Assembly (NCBI RefSeq): GCF_037860775.1
Contig: NZ_JBBEWC010000005.1
Location: forward strand, 62,001-126,000
From: Emticicia soli
Lineage (GTDB): Bacteria > Bacteroidota > Bacteroidia > Cytophagales > Spirosomataceae
Direction: 5' to 3'
DNA length: 64,000 bases
Within the stretch, counting starts at the first letter, position 1, and every line of letters begins with the position of its first letter. This document shows, in pieces, positions 17,856 through 26,877 of this stretch. The notes under the pieces were generated by a model. The model was given only the letters and a program-made list of their open reading frames with translations. It ran no database searches and was not told where the DNA came from. The position numbers were made by a program, and so were the translations under genes.

Positions 17856-20246
17856 CTAAAAGTCTATCTGAAAACTTAAAACGGGTACAAGTCCATTACC
17901 TGCTTTGCGGAGTTCAAGTTTATTTTCAACGCTATTATACTGTATACTAGTAGTGTTTATTCTGTTGGTTGCGTTTTGTACATCTAAAGAAACAACAGTT
18001 GCGTATTTCCGGCGATTGGTGCGGTACGAAATCCGGCCATCAATACGGAAATATGCAGGCGCTTGCAGCGAATATTCGGCACCTTTGCGTGTAACAAATT
18101 TATTTTGTTTAAGCGATTCTGCTTCGTCTAATGGTGTATATCTAAATCCACCATTGTAGATAGACCGCCCACCGAGCTGTAAAACCGAACCATTTTTGAA
18201 CAAAAACTCACGCCCAAAAGTGAGGGCTGTGCTGAAAACATCGTTGAATGAAGAGTTGTACCACTTACCATCTATGGTTTTGTACCTTGAGTCGAAGATT
18301 GAGCCTGTAAGTACTAAGTAGTATTTTTTTGAAAAAGACCTTTCTATAGCCACATCTAGGCCATAATTGCGGCCTTTACCTTTGCTTACCACGGCAAATT
18401 CAGGGAAATTATCGGAGAAATTAAGCATCCAATAGGCTGAACCTATCTTATCTTCTACCGGAACTTTGTTTAATAGCTGATAATAAGCTTCGGTCGAGAA
18501 TTTCCAAAGGCTTGGCGTTACATAGTTATAACTCAATATAAAATGATTTGACCTCGGGAATGCTAAACTTTTGTTTGGTTTTGACTCAGTAATTACGCTT
18601 GCCACAGTATCTTTTCGGGTATAGAAATAGGCACTCATAGGCAACAACTGGCTATATAAACCATAAGCAAAGCTGAATGTATGCGCATTAGGCGAGCGAT
18701 ATTGTATTGATAAGCGAGGCTCGAGCGCAGTAGTATTGTTCAGAAAAAGGTGCATTAAATGAAAACCCGCATTGAGTGTAAGACCTTTGCCTAGATTCTG
18801 CACTATTTGTGCATAGGCTTGTGCTGTTTGGGTACTGCCGCTGCCACTTACCGATACTTGTCGGCCTGCATTCAATTGGTTTATATCGGTGATGGAGTTT
18901 CGGGGAGCGGTTTCTTTAAAGAAATCAAAGTTGATATAATTTAGAATTGCTCCTGTTTTCAGGCGTGTTTTGTTGTTGAATCGGTAGTTATAAGCTACTG
19001 AGCCTGCTAATCGGAATTCTTTGTAGGCTTGTGTATCATACCTGAATCTTTCATCTTTTATATTCAGTGTGTCAGAAAAACGTTTGATAGAACTGCCAAT
19101 TATAGCAACTACATATTTGAGCGACGATTTCTCATTAATATTGCTTGTGTGTGTTAGTCCCACTGTTCCCATATTGGCAGGTCTCAATCTGTCTTCCCAA
19201 TTATCGGCTTTACCTAAAATACGTTCTTCGGGGTTTTTAACCGGAAAATAGTGTTCTGTACTTAGGCCACCTAATCCAAAAAGGGTCGTGGTTTTCTTGC
19301 CATCTTTACTATGAAAAGCCAGATTGAAAGATAAATCCTGAAATAGGTTCGAAACTCGCTCACCTACCAGATAAAAACCCATTTGGCTCAATAAGCCTAA
19401 AGTAGAGTAACGGTAATTGACCAGATAAGACGAGCGACCTTTAGCAATAGGGCCTTCGGTTGAAAAATCGAGTCCTAAGAGGCCAATTTTAGTTCTGTAT
19501 TCTCTTTTCTGCTGATTCCCTTCTCTGAATCTTATATCAAATGCTCCTGTAATGGCATTGCCATATTCGGCGGGCATACCTCCGGTAAAAAAATCGGAGC
19601 GGCTTAATAGCTGTGCGCTAAAAACAGTAATACCGCCACCACCGGAGCCAGGCTGTGCAAAGTGATTAGGATTAGGTACATCAATGCCTTCGAGCCGCCA
19701 CAGAATACCAAAAGGGGAGTTGCCTCGTACTATAATTTTGTTTTCGTTTTCGTCTCTGCCTGCTTTTACACCCGGATAAGCCAAAGCCATACGGCCGGGG
19801 TCATTAACCGAAGCAGGAATCCGCTCGGTTTCTTCTACCGTAAACGACCTCGCACTTACAAATGCCAAATCATTTACAGGGCGGCTGGTGTTTTGCGAAG
19901 CCGTTATTTTTACTTCTTGCAGGGCATCTGTTGCTTCGCTTAGTTCTATTGTTAAAACTACTTCTTTGGCTGAGTTCAGAATAAATTCTTCACTTGAGTA
20001 AGTTTCATAACCAACCGAGCTACATTTAACTGAACGTCGGCCAATGGTTACATTAGGTATAGAGAATGTCCCAGAGGCATCGGTAATAGCGCCTTGTGTA
20101 GTGCCTGTGATTTGTATTGATGCCCCTATAATCGGCTGGCGTGTAATGCGGTCAATTACGCTGCCTCTTACAACCTGAGTTTTGTTTTGTGCAAAGAGTG
20201 TAGATAGGAAAAATAGGGTAAAGAATATAGTAAAGCTTAGTTTCAT
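17856..20246 (-). CDS. TonB-dependent outer-membrane receptor, first gene of the cluster
   Basis: A 796-residue outer-membrane receptor. Signal peptide MKLSFTIFFTLFFLSTLFA is followed by a carboxypeptidase-like domain (VVRGSVIDRITRQPIIGASI, about 25-110). The plug region is about 115-240, with the segment NKIIVRGNSPFGILWRLEG and a Gly-rich loop GSGGGGI. The barrel ends LVPVLSFQIDF with a terminal Phe. The plug and barrel differ clearly from the second receptor, so the two are not a recent duplication. It leads the minus-strand cluster and has a TATATTTG element 22 bases before the ATG. The substrate is not predictable. Confidence 0.92.
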   Translation of the reverse strand: MKLSFTIFFTLFFLSTLFAQNKTQVVRGSVIDRITRQPIIGASIQITGTTQGAITDASGTFSIPNVTIGRRSVKCSSVGYETYSSEEFILNSAKEVVLTIELSEATDALQEVKITASQNTSRPVNDLAFVSARSFTVEETERIPASVNDPGRMALAYPGVKAGRDENENKIIVRGNSPFGILWRLEGIDVPNPNHFAQPGSGGGGITVFSAQLLSRSDFFTGGMPAEYGNAITGAFDIRFREGNQQKREYRTKIGLLGLDFSTEGPIAKGRSSYLVNYRYSTLGLLSQMGFYLVGERVSNLFQDLSFNLAFHSKDGKKTTTLFGLGGLSTEHYFPVKNPEERILGKADNWEDRLRPANMGTVGLTHTSNINEKSSLKYVVAIIGSSIKRFSDTLNIKDERFRYDTQAYKEFRLAGSVAYNYRFNNKTRLKTGAILNYINFDFFKETAPRNSITDINQLNAGRQVSVSGSGSTQTAQAYAQIVQNLGKGLTLNAGFHLMHLFLNNTTALEPRLSIQYRSPNAHTFSFAYGLYSQLLPMSAYFYTRKDTVASVITESKPNKSLAFPRSNHFILSYNYVTPSLWKFSTEAYYQLLNKVPVEDKIGSAYWMLNFSDNFPEFAVVSKGKGRNYGLDVAIERSFSKKYYLVLTGSIFDSRYKTIDGKWYNSSFNDVFSTALTFGREFLFKNGSVLQLGGRSIYNGGFRYTPLDEAESLKQNKFVTRKGAEYSLQAPAYFRIDGRISYRTNRRKYATVVSLDVQNATNRINTTSIQYNSVENKLELRKAGNGLVPVLSFQIDF

Positions 20247-20267
20247 AGAGTGTAATTAGGTTTTAAA

Positions 20268-20275
20268 CAAATATA
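20268..20275 (-). promoter_or_regulatory. Candidate -7 element of the TonB/DUF4249 cluster
   Basis: On the minus strand TATATTTG matches TAnnTTTG just upstream of the first receptor gene. There is no convincing -33 TTTG. Confidence 0.33.
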
Positions 20276-20401
20276 TTCAAATAAAATGAATAAGCATGGC
20301 TGTAAGAGTAATTGTATAAAAATGTTCTGATGGTTGATGTTTTTTAGCTAAGTCCATCTATCTTTAGGGCTCCGAATTAAACTAAGCTAGCTACCTTCAT
20401 C

Positions 20402-21754
20402 ATGAAAAAAATCTTATTGTTTGTCCTCTGTTTTGGTCTTGTTATACCTCTTTTTTCACAATCGTCTATCCCTCGTATCTTGCCCGAGCGTGAGCGTGCC
20501 ACAGTAATTGATGAAATTCTGGAAGACAGAATGACGAATCTTTTACCTCAACTAATGAGGAAAGAAGGGATTGATATGTGGGTACTGATTTCGAGAGAAT
20601 ATAACGAAGACCCGGTTATGAAAACCATGTTGCCTTCGGTATGGCTATCGGCCAGAAGGCGTACAATGATGGTATTTTTTGATAAAGGAGAAAAAGAAGG
20701 CGTAGAACGCCTGGCTATTGCCCGCTACGATGTAGGGAATCTGCTGAAAGGGGAGTGGGATTTAAACACAAATCCTGACCAATGGGATGCCTTGGTAAAA
20801 GTGATAAAAGATAAGAACCCTAAAAAAATAGGCTTGAATTTTTCGGAACATTATGCACATGCCGATGGGCTTACCTACACCGAGCACAAGGAGTTTATGG
20901 CTAAACTACCTGCCGAGTTTCAGGCTAAAATAGTGTCGGCTGCTAATCTGGCTGTTAATTGGCTTGAAACCCGCACAGAGCGGGAAATGGTAATTTATCA
21001 GCAGATATGCCGCATTTCACATGAGATAATTCAGGAGGCTTTTTCTGATAAAGTGATTCAGCCGGGCGTTACCACTACCGACGACGTAGTGTGGTGGATG
21101 CGCCAACGAGTAACAGATTTGGGCTTAGATACTTGGTTTCATCCAACAGTAGATATTCAACGACTTGACCCCGAGAGTTTCGACCATCTGCGTACTTTTT
21201 CTAAACGTCCGCAAAAACAGGTGATTTTACCCGGCGATTTGCTTCACTGTGATTTCGGAATTACTTACCTGCGTCTTAATTCAGATCAGCAACAACACGC
21301 CTACGTGCTTAAAGCAGGAGAGACCGACGTGCCCGATTTTCTGAAAAAAGCTTTTAAACAGGGTAATCAATTACAAGACAACCTGACTGATAACTTCAAA
21401 GCCGGGCTTACAGGCAACGAAATTCTGGCCAGAGCTTTGGCACAGTCAAAGAAAGACGGTTTGCGAGGTACTATCTATACTCACCCAATCGGGAATCATG
21501 GACATGCCGCAGGGCCAACCATTGGTATGTGGGATAACCAAGGCAAAACCATTGGTAGTGGAGATTATCCGCTCAATTTTAATACAGCTTATTCGATAGA
21601 ACTAAATGTATCGGTTGATTTGGCTGAATGGAAAAAGCCTATCAGAATTATGCTTGAAGAAGACGGCTTTTTTAACGAAAAAGGTTTCAGGTATATAGAT
21701 GGCCGTCAGACCGAAATTCTCCCGATTCCACGAGTACTTTCAAACGTGAAATAA
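20402..21754 (+). CDS. Exported M24-family metallopeptidase (Xaa-Pro peptidase-like)
   Basis: A 450-residue peptidase with a Sec signal peptide (MKKILLFVLCFGLVIPLFS), so it acts in the periplasm or envelope. The N-terminal creatinase-like domain (about 25-190) contains MWVLISREYNEDPVM. The pita-bread M24 domain (about 200-440) shows metal-ligand candidates in HCDFGITYLRLNSD (two Asp), the His of GNHGHAAGPT, the Glu of SIELNVSV and the Glu of GRQTEIL. The family removes N-terminal residues before proline or acts on related dipeptides; the true substrate is unknown. It is monocistronic, with a bidirectional terminator at 21769-21803. Confidence 0.88.
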   Translation: MKKILLFVLCFGLVIPLFSQSSIPRILPERERATVIDEILEDRMTNLLPQLMRKEGIDMWVLISREYNEDPVMKTMLPSVWLSARRRTMMVFFDKGEKEGVERLAIARYDVGNLLKGEWDLNTNPDQWDALVKVIKDKNPKKIGLNFSEHYAHADGLTYTEHKEFMAKLPAEFQAKIVSAANLAVNWLETRTEREMVIYQQICRISHEIIQEAFSDKVIQPGVTTTDDVVWWMRQRVTDLGLDTWFHPTVDIQRLDPESFDHLRTFSKRPQKQVILPGDLLHCDFGITYLRLNSDQQQHAYVLKAGETDVPDFLKKAFKQGNQLQDNLTDNFKAGLTGNEILARALAQSKKDGLRGTIYTHPIGNHGHAAGPTIGMWDNQGKTIGSGDYPLNFNTAYSIELNVSVDLAEWKKPIRIMLEEDGFFNEKGFRYIDGRQTEILPIPRVLSNVK

Positions 21755-21768
21755 GGCTCTTAAAAAAG

Positions 21769-21803
21769 AAATTGGTAAAGATAATTGCAATCTTTACCAA
21801 TTT
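21769..21803. terminator. Bidirectional terminator
   Basis: Perfect 14-bp stem AAATTGGTAAAGAT / ATCTTTACCAATTT (21769-21782 with 21790-21803) and a 7-base loop, between convergent genes. Both strands continue in T-rich sequence. Confidence 0.85.
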
Positions 21804-21857
21804 TAATCAATATGAATCCCAAAGCTAAAAATGCTTAATAATACTATTGGCAGAGTC

Positions 21858-22769
21858 TTATCTTAATCTGAACTCTACTTTTCCTAAAAATACTGTTTCG
21901 GTGAAAAGTTCTGCCATATATACGCCCGACTTCAATTTTTCATCTAATTTATATTTTAGAGTAACCCGCTGAGGGTTTCTGGTAAAATCTACAGCCTTAG
22001 TCAGGTGTACTGTTACAGGGTTCATCACCCCTTTTATGTTTACATTTATCGGTTTCGCTTTCGAGTCTTTCAGGGGTTTCTGAGTGATGTCTTTCAGACT
22101 TAAATATACAATTTCGTCAGTACTACCTTTGGCTCCATCAGGCAAATCAAACATAATGGTTATGTCTCGTGCCTTGCGGCCTTTCACTATCAGTTTTTCT
22201 CTTCGGTTTGTTATATCTACCCGAAATGCATTTGCTCCCAGAAGTGTAGTAGATTTTTCTTCTTCTTTGGGCAGGTAGCTGGTGTTATTCTTAGTATCGT
22301 TCAGGCGTCTTAAATCTTCGTTTTCTCTGGTAAGCCTTGAGTTATCAGCTCTTAATTGAGCATTTTCCTGTTTTATCATAGCCAACTCATTATTCAGAGA
22401 TTCTCTCAGGTTTTTTAATTCGTTTACCTGTTTTCTTAAAGCAGCTAGCGACTGGTTTTCTTTTTGCAGGCGGCTCAGTACTTTGTCTTTTTCGGCTAGT
22501 TTTTCGTTAATACTCGAAAGCGATGCCGCAAGTGTTTGATTCTGAGTAGTAGCCGCTTCGAGTTCGGCCGATATACCCTCTAATTCTTTCTGAAGATTGT
22601 CTCTTACTACTTTCAGTGAGTCGGTGCGTTTGCTTAAAACCTCATTTTCTTTTTTGAGTGTGCCCCCGAGCCTCCATTGATACCCGCCCCATAAGAGCGA
22701 AAGCAGGAGTAAAATACTAATGGCAGCGGCATAGGTTCTGGTCTGGTGTTCTGTGGGTTGTTGGTCCAT
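21858..22769 (-). CDS. Membrane-anchored coiled-coil protein (paralogue B)
   Basis: A 303-residue protein with the same layout as the product at 7409-8374. It starts MDQQPTEHQT, has one transmembrane helix (about 12-30), a long coiled coil (about 33-165) and a C-terminal beta domain (about 178-303) carrying VDFTRNPQRVTLKY and LDEKLKSGVYMAELF. No enzyme motif is visible and no function is known to me. The two genes are 14 kb apart, on opposite strands and each monocistronic, which argues against a recent tandem duplication. Confidence 0.82.
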   Translation of the reverse strand: MDQQPTEHQTRTYAAAISILLLLSLLWGGYQWRLGGTLKKENEVLSKRTDSLKVVRDNLQKELEGISAELEAATTQNQTLAASLSSINEKLAEKDKVLSRLQKENQSLAALRKQVNELKNLRESLNNELAMIKQENAQLRADNSRLTRENEDLRRLNDTKNNTSYLPKEEEKSTTLLGANAFRVDITNRREKLIVKGRKARDITIMFDLPDGAKGSTDEIVYLSLKDITQKPLKDSKAKPINVNIKGVMNPVTVHLTKAVDFTRNPQRVTLKYKLDEKLKSGVYMAELFTETVFLGKVEFRLR

Positions 22770-23226
22770 TGTTAATAGATAGTTTAGGAAATTAAAAACT
22801 ATAGAAAGCGCTGCGAAGTTAGTACTTTAAAAAGAAATATACGTAGCAAGACAATAATTCAAGTCTATTTTTTATTCAAACAATAATTTTTAAACATGCT
22901 CTTCTGTTTGGGGTGATTAAAGAACTGTTTGAATATATATAATCAATAATTTTCGGTATATTGTGCTTAATATGTTGGGTATTAAACAAGCTTTTAACCA
23001 TCATACAATTTTAAGCCATAAATCTTTTTTGACCTTGAAATGCACCTTAATTGTTTCTTAGAAATAAATTAAAAAAAAATAAATGATTAAAAACAGTGCT
23101 TTTGGTGTTGTATCTTTGAGTAAACGTTTATGTGTTGAAATAAAGCTAAATGTTCACTAAAACGCTCAATAATACAACACTCATTTAAGGCTGAGAACTG
23201 GATAATTTTAAAGATAGCGAACTGAA
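22770..23226. other. Long intergenic region before the two-component genes
   Basis: A 457-bp AT-rich gap between divergent genes. It contains a 20-base end of the palindromic element described at 33838 (here 22883-22902, one mismatch) and a TATCTTTG -7 candidate at 23111-23118. No ORF or RNA gene is supported. Confidence 0.55.
23111..23118 (+). promoter_or_regulatory. Candidate -7 element of the response-regulator operon
   Basis: TATCTTTG fits TAnnTTTG and predicts a leader of about 100 nt before the ATG at 23227. Confidence 0.33.
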
Positions 23227-23919
23227 ATGTCGGCAAAAAAAATTCTGATAATTGAAGATGATCAAAGAATTGCTCAATTATTAACACGTGGATTAACAAA
23301 TAAGGGTTTTGAAATAGAGGTAGCATATAATGGCACTTTAGGTTTAAGAAGAGCAGAGTCTATCGACTTTGACCTGATTATTCTTGATATTAATCTACCC
23401 GAAATGAATGGCTTTGAGGTGTGTAAAAGTATCAGGTCGTTTAAACCCAATCTGCCAATATTGATGCTTACTGCCATGAGCGAAATAGAAGATAAGATTG
23501 AAGGTTTTGAAGCAGGCGCAGACGATTATATCGTAAAACCTTTCGATTTCAGAGAGTTATATCACAGAGTAGTAGTAGCGTTAAGACACAATAACCCTGA
23601 GCCTGAGAGTGTGGGGAATGTGGTTAAAATTGCTGACCTGGAGATTTTTCTTGATAGCAAACTTGTAAAAAGAGCCGGCAATGAAATACGCTTAACTGCC
23701 AGGGAATATGACTTTTTGCTGTTTTTGGTACGAAATCAGGGCAGAATTATTTCAAAGCCTGAAATAGCTACCAACGTATGGGACATACACTTTGATACCG
23801 GTACAAATGTAATAGAGGTATATATAAATATTCTGCGCAGAAAAATCGATAAAGGTTTCGAGCCTAAGCTAATTCATACCCGCCCGGGACTAGGCTATAT
23901 GATAAGGGAAAGTGCATGA
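23227..23919 (+). CDS. OmpR-family response regulator
   Basis: DNA-binding response regulator of 230 residues. The receiver (1-120) has the acidic pair DD (11-12), the phosphoacceptor D54 in LIILDINLPEMNG, a conserved Thr in MLTAM and Lys in VKPF. The winged-helix Trans_reg_C domain (about 130-228) contains LTAREYDFLLFLVRNQGRIIS and VYINILRRKID. It overlaps the downstream kinase gene by four bases (ATGA), so the two are translationally coupled and surely partners. Targets and signal are unknown; the small exported-protein gene at 25432 is a candidate target by position only. Confidence 0.95.
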   Translation: MSAKKILIIEDDQRIAQLLTRGLTNKGFEIEVAYNGTLGLRRAESIDFDLIILDINLPEMNGFEVCKSIRSFKPNLPILMLTAMSEIEDKIEGFEAGADDYIVKPFDFRELYHRVVVALRHNNPEPESVGNVVKIADLEIFLDSKLVKRAGNEIRLTAREYDFLLFLVRNQGRIISKPEIATNVWDIHFDTGTNVIEVYINILRRKIDKGFEPKLIHTRPGLGYMIRESA

Positions 23920-25286
23920 AAATTCAAACCAAAATAGCGATTCAGTTTTCAATAATCGTTGCAAGTTTATTGTCGCTGTTTTCATGGATAATCTATCAGC
24001 AATCGGCTTCTTATAGAGAAGAAGAGTTTATGGAGCGCCTTAAAAATAAGGCACTAACTACGGGTTCTTTCTTTATAAAGGTCGATGAAATTGATAAAGC
24101 CTTACTAAAAATTATTGATAAGAACACCCTTACGGCTTTACATGATGAAAAAATATTGATTTTTTCAGATAAAAACGAGTTACTATACAGCAATATAGAT
24201 GATATAGTGATAGATTATGATGCCGCTTTACTAGATAGGGTAAGGGAAGCAAAGTATATAGAGTTTCCGAGTGGAGAGAATGAGTCTTTAGGCTTAGTTT
24301 ATAATCTTGGGCAAGAACACTATGTTATATTAGCATCTGCTTTTGATAAGTTTGGTAGAAGCAAACTGAAAAACCTGAGAGAAACACTTGTTGTAGGCTT
24401 AATTATCGGTATTTTAATTACTATTTTACTAGGTATTTTCTTCGCCGGAAATGCTTTGAAGCCCGTCAATATATTTATAAGTAAATTAAGTACTATTACA
24501 GCCAATAATCTAAGGCAGCGCATTGAGCACGATAGTAAAGATGAGATAGGACTACTGGCTGCTGCTTTTAATAATATGCTTTCACGTTTAGAGCAATCGT
24601 TCGAACTCCAGAGAAGTTTTGTGTCTCATGCTTCGCATGAACTACGTACACCCCTGGCGGCTTTGAAATCAGAAGTGGAAATTAGTTTGGAAGAGAACCT
24701 TTCCATAGAGCAACATAGAGGGATTTTGCAGAATATTCGTCAAGACATTAACCGTTTGATAAACCTCTCCAATGACCTCTTACAGATTGTACGCCCATTT
24801 AAATCTCCATTAATTAACTTCGGCGAAGTCCGTATCGATGATATTATTTTTCAGGCACAAGACGAACTAGGTCTAGGTAAACCTGAGTATCGTATTACGG
24901 TAAAATATGCACAAGAGCCCGAAAACGAGTATTCTATTATTGTTTTTGGCAATGAAGCCTTACTCAAAACAACGTTTATCAACCTGATAGATAATGCCTG
25001 TAAGTATTCGCCTATGCAGCAGGCAGAGGTAATTATAGACTTTAATAAAACACATACCATAGTAACAATTAAAGACGAAGGAATAGGTATTCCGAAAGAA
25101 GACCTTGAAACCATCTTCAAGCCTTTCTATCGTTCAAAAAATGCCCTTAATATATCTGGTTTTGGCATAGGGCTTTCGGTATGTAATAAGATTGTAGAAC
25201 TCCACAAAGGAAAGATAGATATTAAAAGCGAATTGAATATAGGTACTAAGGTAATTGTTCATTTGCCTAATGCCGCCAATAATTGA
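23916..25286 (+). CDS. Sensor histidine kinase, partner of the OmpR-type regulator
   Basis: Inner-membrane sensor kinase of 456 residues. Transmembrane helix 1 (about 9-28) and helix 2 (about 155-178) flank a roughly 125-residue periplasmic sensor of no recognised fold. HAMP (about 180-232) leads to HisKA with H241 in SHASHELRTPLAAL. HATPase_c has N box LIDNACKYSP, G1 DEGIGIP and G2 GFGIGLSV. The start ATG overlaps the regulator's stop. Architecture matches EnvZ/CusS-like kinases of class I. Confidence 0.95.
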   Translation: MKIQTKIAIQFSIIVASLLSLFSWIIYQQSASYREEEFMERLKNKALTTGSFFIKVDEIDKALLKIIDKNTLTALHDEKILIFSDKNELLYSNIDDIVIDYDAALLDRVREAKYIEFPSGENESLGLVYNLGQEHYVILASAFDKFGRSKLKNLRETLVVGLIIGILITILLGIFFAGNALKPVNIFISKLSTITANNLRQRIEHDSKDEIGLLAAAFNNMLSRLEQSFELQRSFVSHASHELRTPLAALKSEVEISLEENLSIEQHRGILQNIRQDINRLINLSNDLLQIVRPFKSPLINFGEVRIDDIIFQAQDELGLGKPEYRITVKYAQEPENEYSIIVFGNEALLKTTFINLIDNACKYSPMQQAEVIIDFNKTHTIVTIKDEGIGIPKEDLETIFKPFYRSKNALNISGFGIGLSVCNKIVELHKGKIDIKSELNIGTKVIVHLPNAANN

Positions 25287-25431
25287 GGTTAAAATTTTAA
25301 TCATGGCAATATAGATTTAACCCGTGTTTAATTTGAGCTTATAATGGTTTTAATAGTTAGAGATTTAATTTGTATCAGAAAGTTCGCTGGTCAGGCGGGT
25401 AACCCAATACAATTTTAAAACTATTACAATC

Positions 25432-25629
25432 ATGAAAAAAACAGTTTTGTTAGCAGCTTTCGCAGTTACTATATTTGTTGCTCCGGTTACATTTGCCCAA
25501 GGCGGTAAACCTCAAGGCCCTAAAGAAAAAGCTAGTACTGGTGTAGAAAAGAAAGAAATGAAAAAAGAACAAAAAGTAGCAGATAACGCAAAGAAATATC
25601 ATCATAAAAAGGCAAAAAAAGAAGCTTAG
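25432..25629 (+). CDS. Small exported lysine-rich protein
   Basis: A 65-residue protein with a clean Sec signal peptide (MKKTVLLAAFAVTIFVAPVTFA, then QGG). The 42-residue mature part is very basic, with many Lys and a KKYHHKKAKKEA end, and contains no cysteine. It lies 145 bases after the histidine kinase gene on the same strand, but a separate transcript is possible. No known family is recognised. The palindromic element at 25649-25831 starts 20 bases after its stop and may end its transcript. Confidence 0.7.
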   Translation: MKKTVLLAAFAVTIFVAPVTFAQGGKPQGPKEKASTGVEKKEMKKEQKVADNAKKYHHKKAKKEA

Positions 25630-25648
25630 AAAACTTTAATGCAAAACA

Positions 25649-25831
25649 CGAGGCTGTCTCAAAAGTTTTTTATACCAAATAATATTTGGAAAAGACCCCA
25701 CCCTAACCCTCCCCAACAATGGGGAGGGGACTAAAAAGCCCCTCTCCCCACAGTTGGGGAGAGGGGTTGGGGAGTGGGGTCTATACCTTGCCAAATAATA
25801 TTTTGTGCCGTTTTCTTTTGAGACAGCCTCG
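25649..25831. repeat. 183-bp palindromic element with 17-bp perfect terminal repeats
   Basis: Outer inverted repeats CGAGGCTGTCTCAAAAG (25649-25665) and its exact complement (25815-25831). Inside lie a near-palindromic direct repeat CCAAATAATATTTG (25676-25690 and 25791-25805), an inverted pair beginning AGACCCCAC and ending GTGGGGTCT, and a central hairpin CCTCTCCCCACAGTTGGGGAGAGG. There is no ORF. This looks like a MITE-like or REP-like element; it also sits where a bidirectional terminator would be needed between two convergent genes. Confidence 0.75.
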
Positions 25832-25838
25832 TTTGCTT

Positions 25839-26651
25839 TTATATCTTAATACCCTCAGCTACAAAGCGTTTTTTGATTGCCAGTAGCAAATCTGATTTCA
25901 TGGCAAAAGCCTTAGTTGATGATTTACACCAGACACTGAGCCTTAAAGTAACCCACGAATCAGATAAATCAAGTACTTGTACCATAATAGGGGTAATTTT
26001 CTCGGTAGCAGATGGTGGCAACTTATCTTTGCTTACATCATAAAAATCAGGATGGCTGGCCGCAATCTCTTTTAAAAGATTCATGGCTTTTTCTATATCA
26101 TCAGTTACTATCTTTACATCAATCTGATTACACACTTTGTCATCAATAATACTCGAGTTAACAATATAGTCTTTAGTAATAAGTGCATTCGGAATAATTA
26201 TATGGCGGTTTTCTGCATTATTGATAACCGTGAATTGTAGCGTAATATCTTGTACAATGCCGTTATTCCCGTTAGGTAATTGTATAGCATCGCCGATACG
26301 GAAAGGCTTATTGATAACAATAAAAATACCGCTCACTATATTTCCAAAGGTTTGTTGTGTGGCAAGACCTATCACCACCGATAAAATACCTGCACTGGCC
26401 CAAAGCGTAGTAGCCAGTTTTTCGAGCCCCGGAATCAGATGCAGAATCAGAATAATAGCTAAAGCAAAAATGACAAAACTAATGGCATTTTTCATAAAGC
26501 TAAAAGTTGTAGCATTGATTCGGAGATTGTTGGCATTACGCCTTGAGTATCTATTGAGAGCTTTACGTGCTAGCTGTGATAAAACAATAGCTACAACGAG
26601 CACAACAACGATACTAATAGAATGAAAAAAATCAAGGAAGTAATCTTTCAT
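25839..26651 (-). CDS. MscS-family mechanosensitive channel
   Basis: Small-conductance mechanosensitive channel subunit of 270 residues in the inner membrane. Three transmembrane helices occupy about residues 8-130. The pore helix carries GILSVVIGLATQQTFGNIVSGIFI, followed by the MscS hallmark KPFRIGDAIQLPN and the soluble beta and alpha/beta domains. Length is close to E. coli MscS (286). A longer frame from a GTG at 26681 exists, but a TAACTTTG promoter element occupies 26681-26688, so ATG at 26651 was chosen. It probably protects against hypo-osmotic shock. Confidence 0.93.
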   Translation of the reverse strand: MKDYFLDFFHSISIVVVLVVAIVLSQLARKALNRYSRRNANNLRINATTFSFMKNAISFVIFALAIILILHLIPGLEKLATTLWASAGILSVVIGLATQQTFGNIVSGIFIVINKPFRIGDAIQLPNGNNGIVQDITLQFTVINNAENRHIIIPNALITKDYIVNSSIIDDKVCNQIDVKIVTDDIEKAMNLLKEIAASHPDFYDVSKDKLPPSATEKITPIMVQVLDLSDSWVTLRLSVWCKSSTKAFAMKSDLLLAIKKRFVAEGIKI

Positions 26652-26680
26652 ATATTTGTAGTGGATATTGATATAAGCCA

Positions 26681-26688
26681 CAAAGTTA
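26681..26688 (-). promoter_or_regulatory. Candidate -7 element of the mscS-like gene
   Basis: On the minus strand TAACTTTG matches TAnnTTTG. It overlaps the alternative GTG start and so favours the ATG at 26651. Confidence 0.35.
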
Positions 26689-26877
26689 AGCCAAGATACC
26701 CTAAAATGCTAATTGAAGCCATTAAAGCTAGCTTGTATATCAATCTGCGTAATACTAAATTTTAAATTTGCGTACACAATAAACCTGAAAATTATGCAAA
26801 TAGTTGTTTTGTGCTTTAATTAAATTGCTGATATTGCGTTATGTTTTTGAAAATATAACGATAAGCACACCCTAAGC

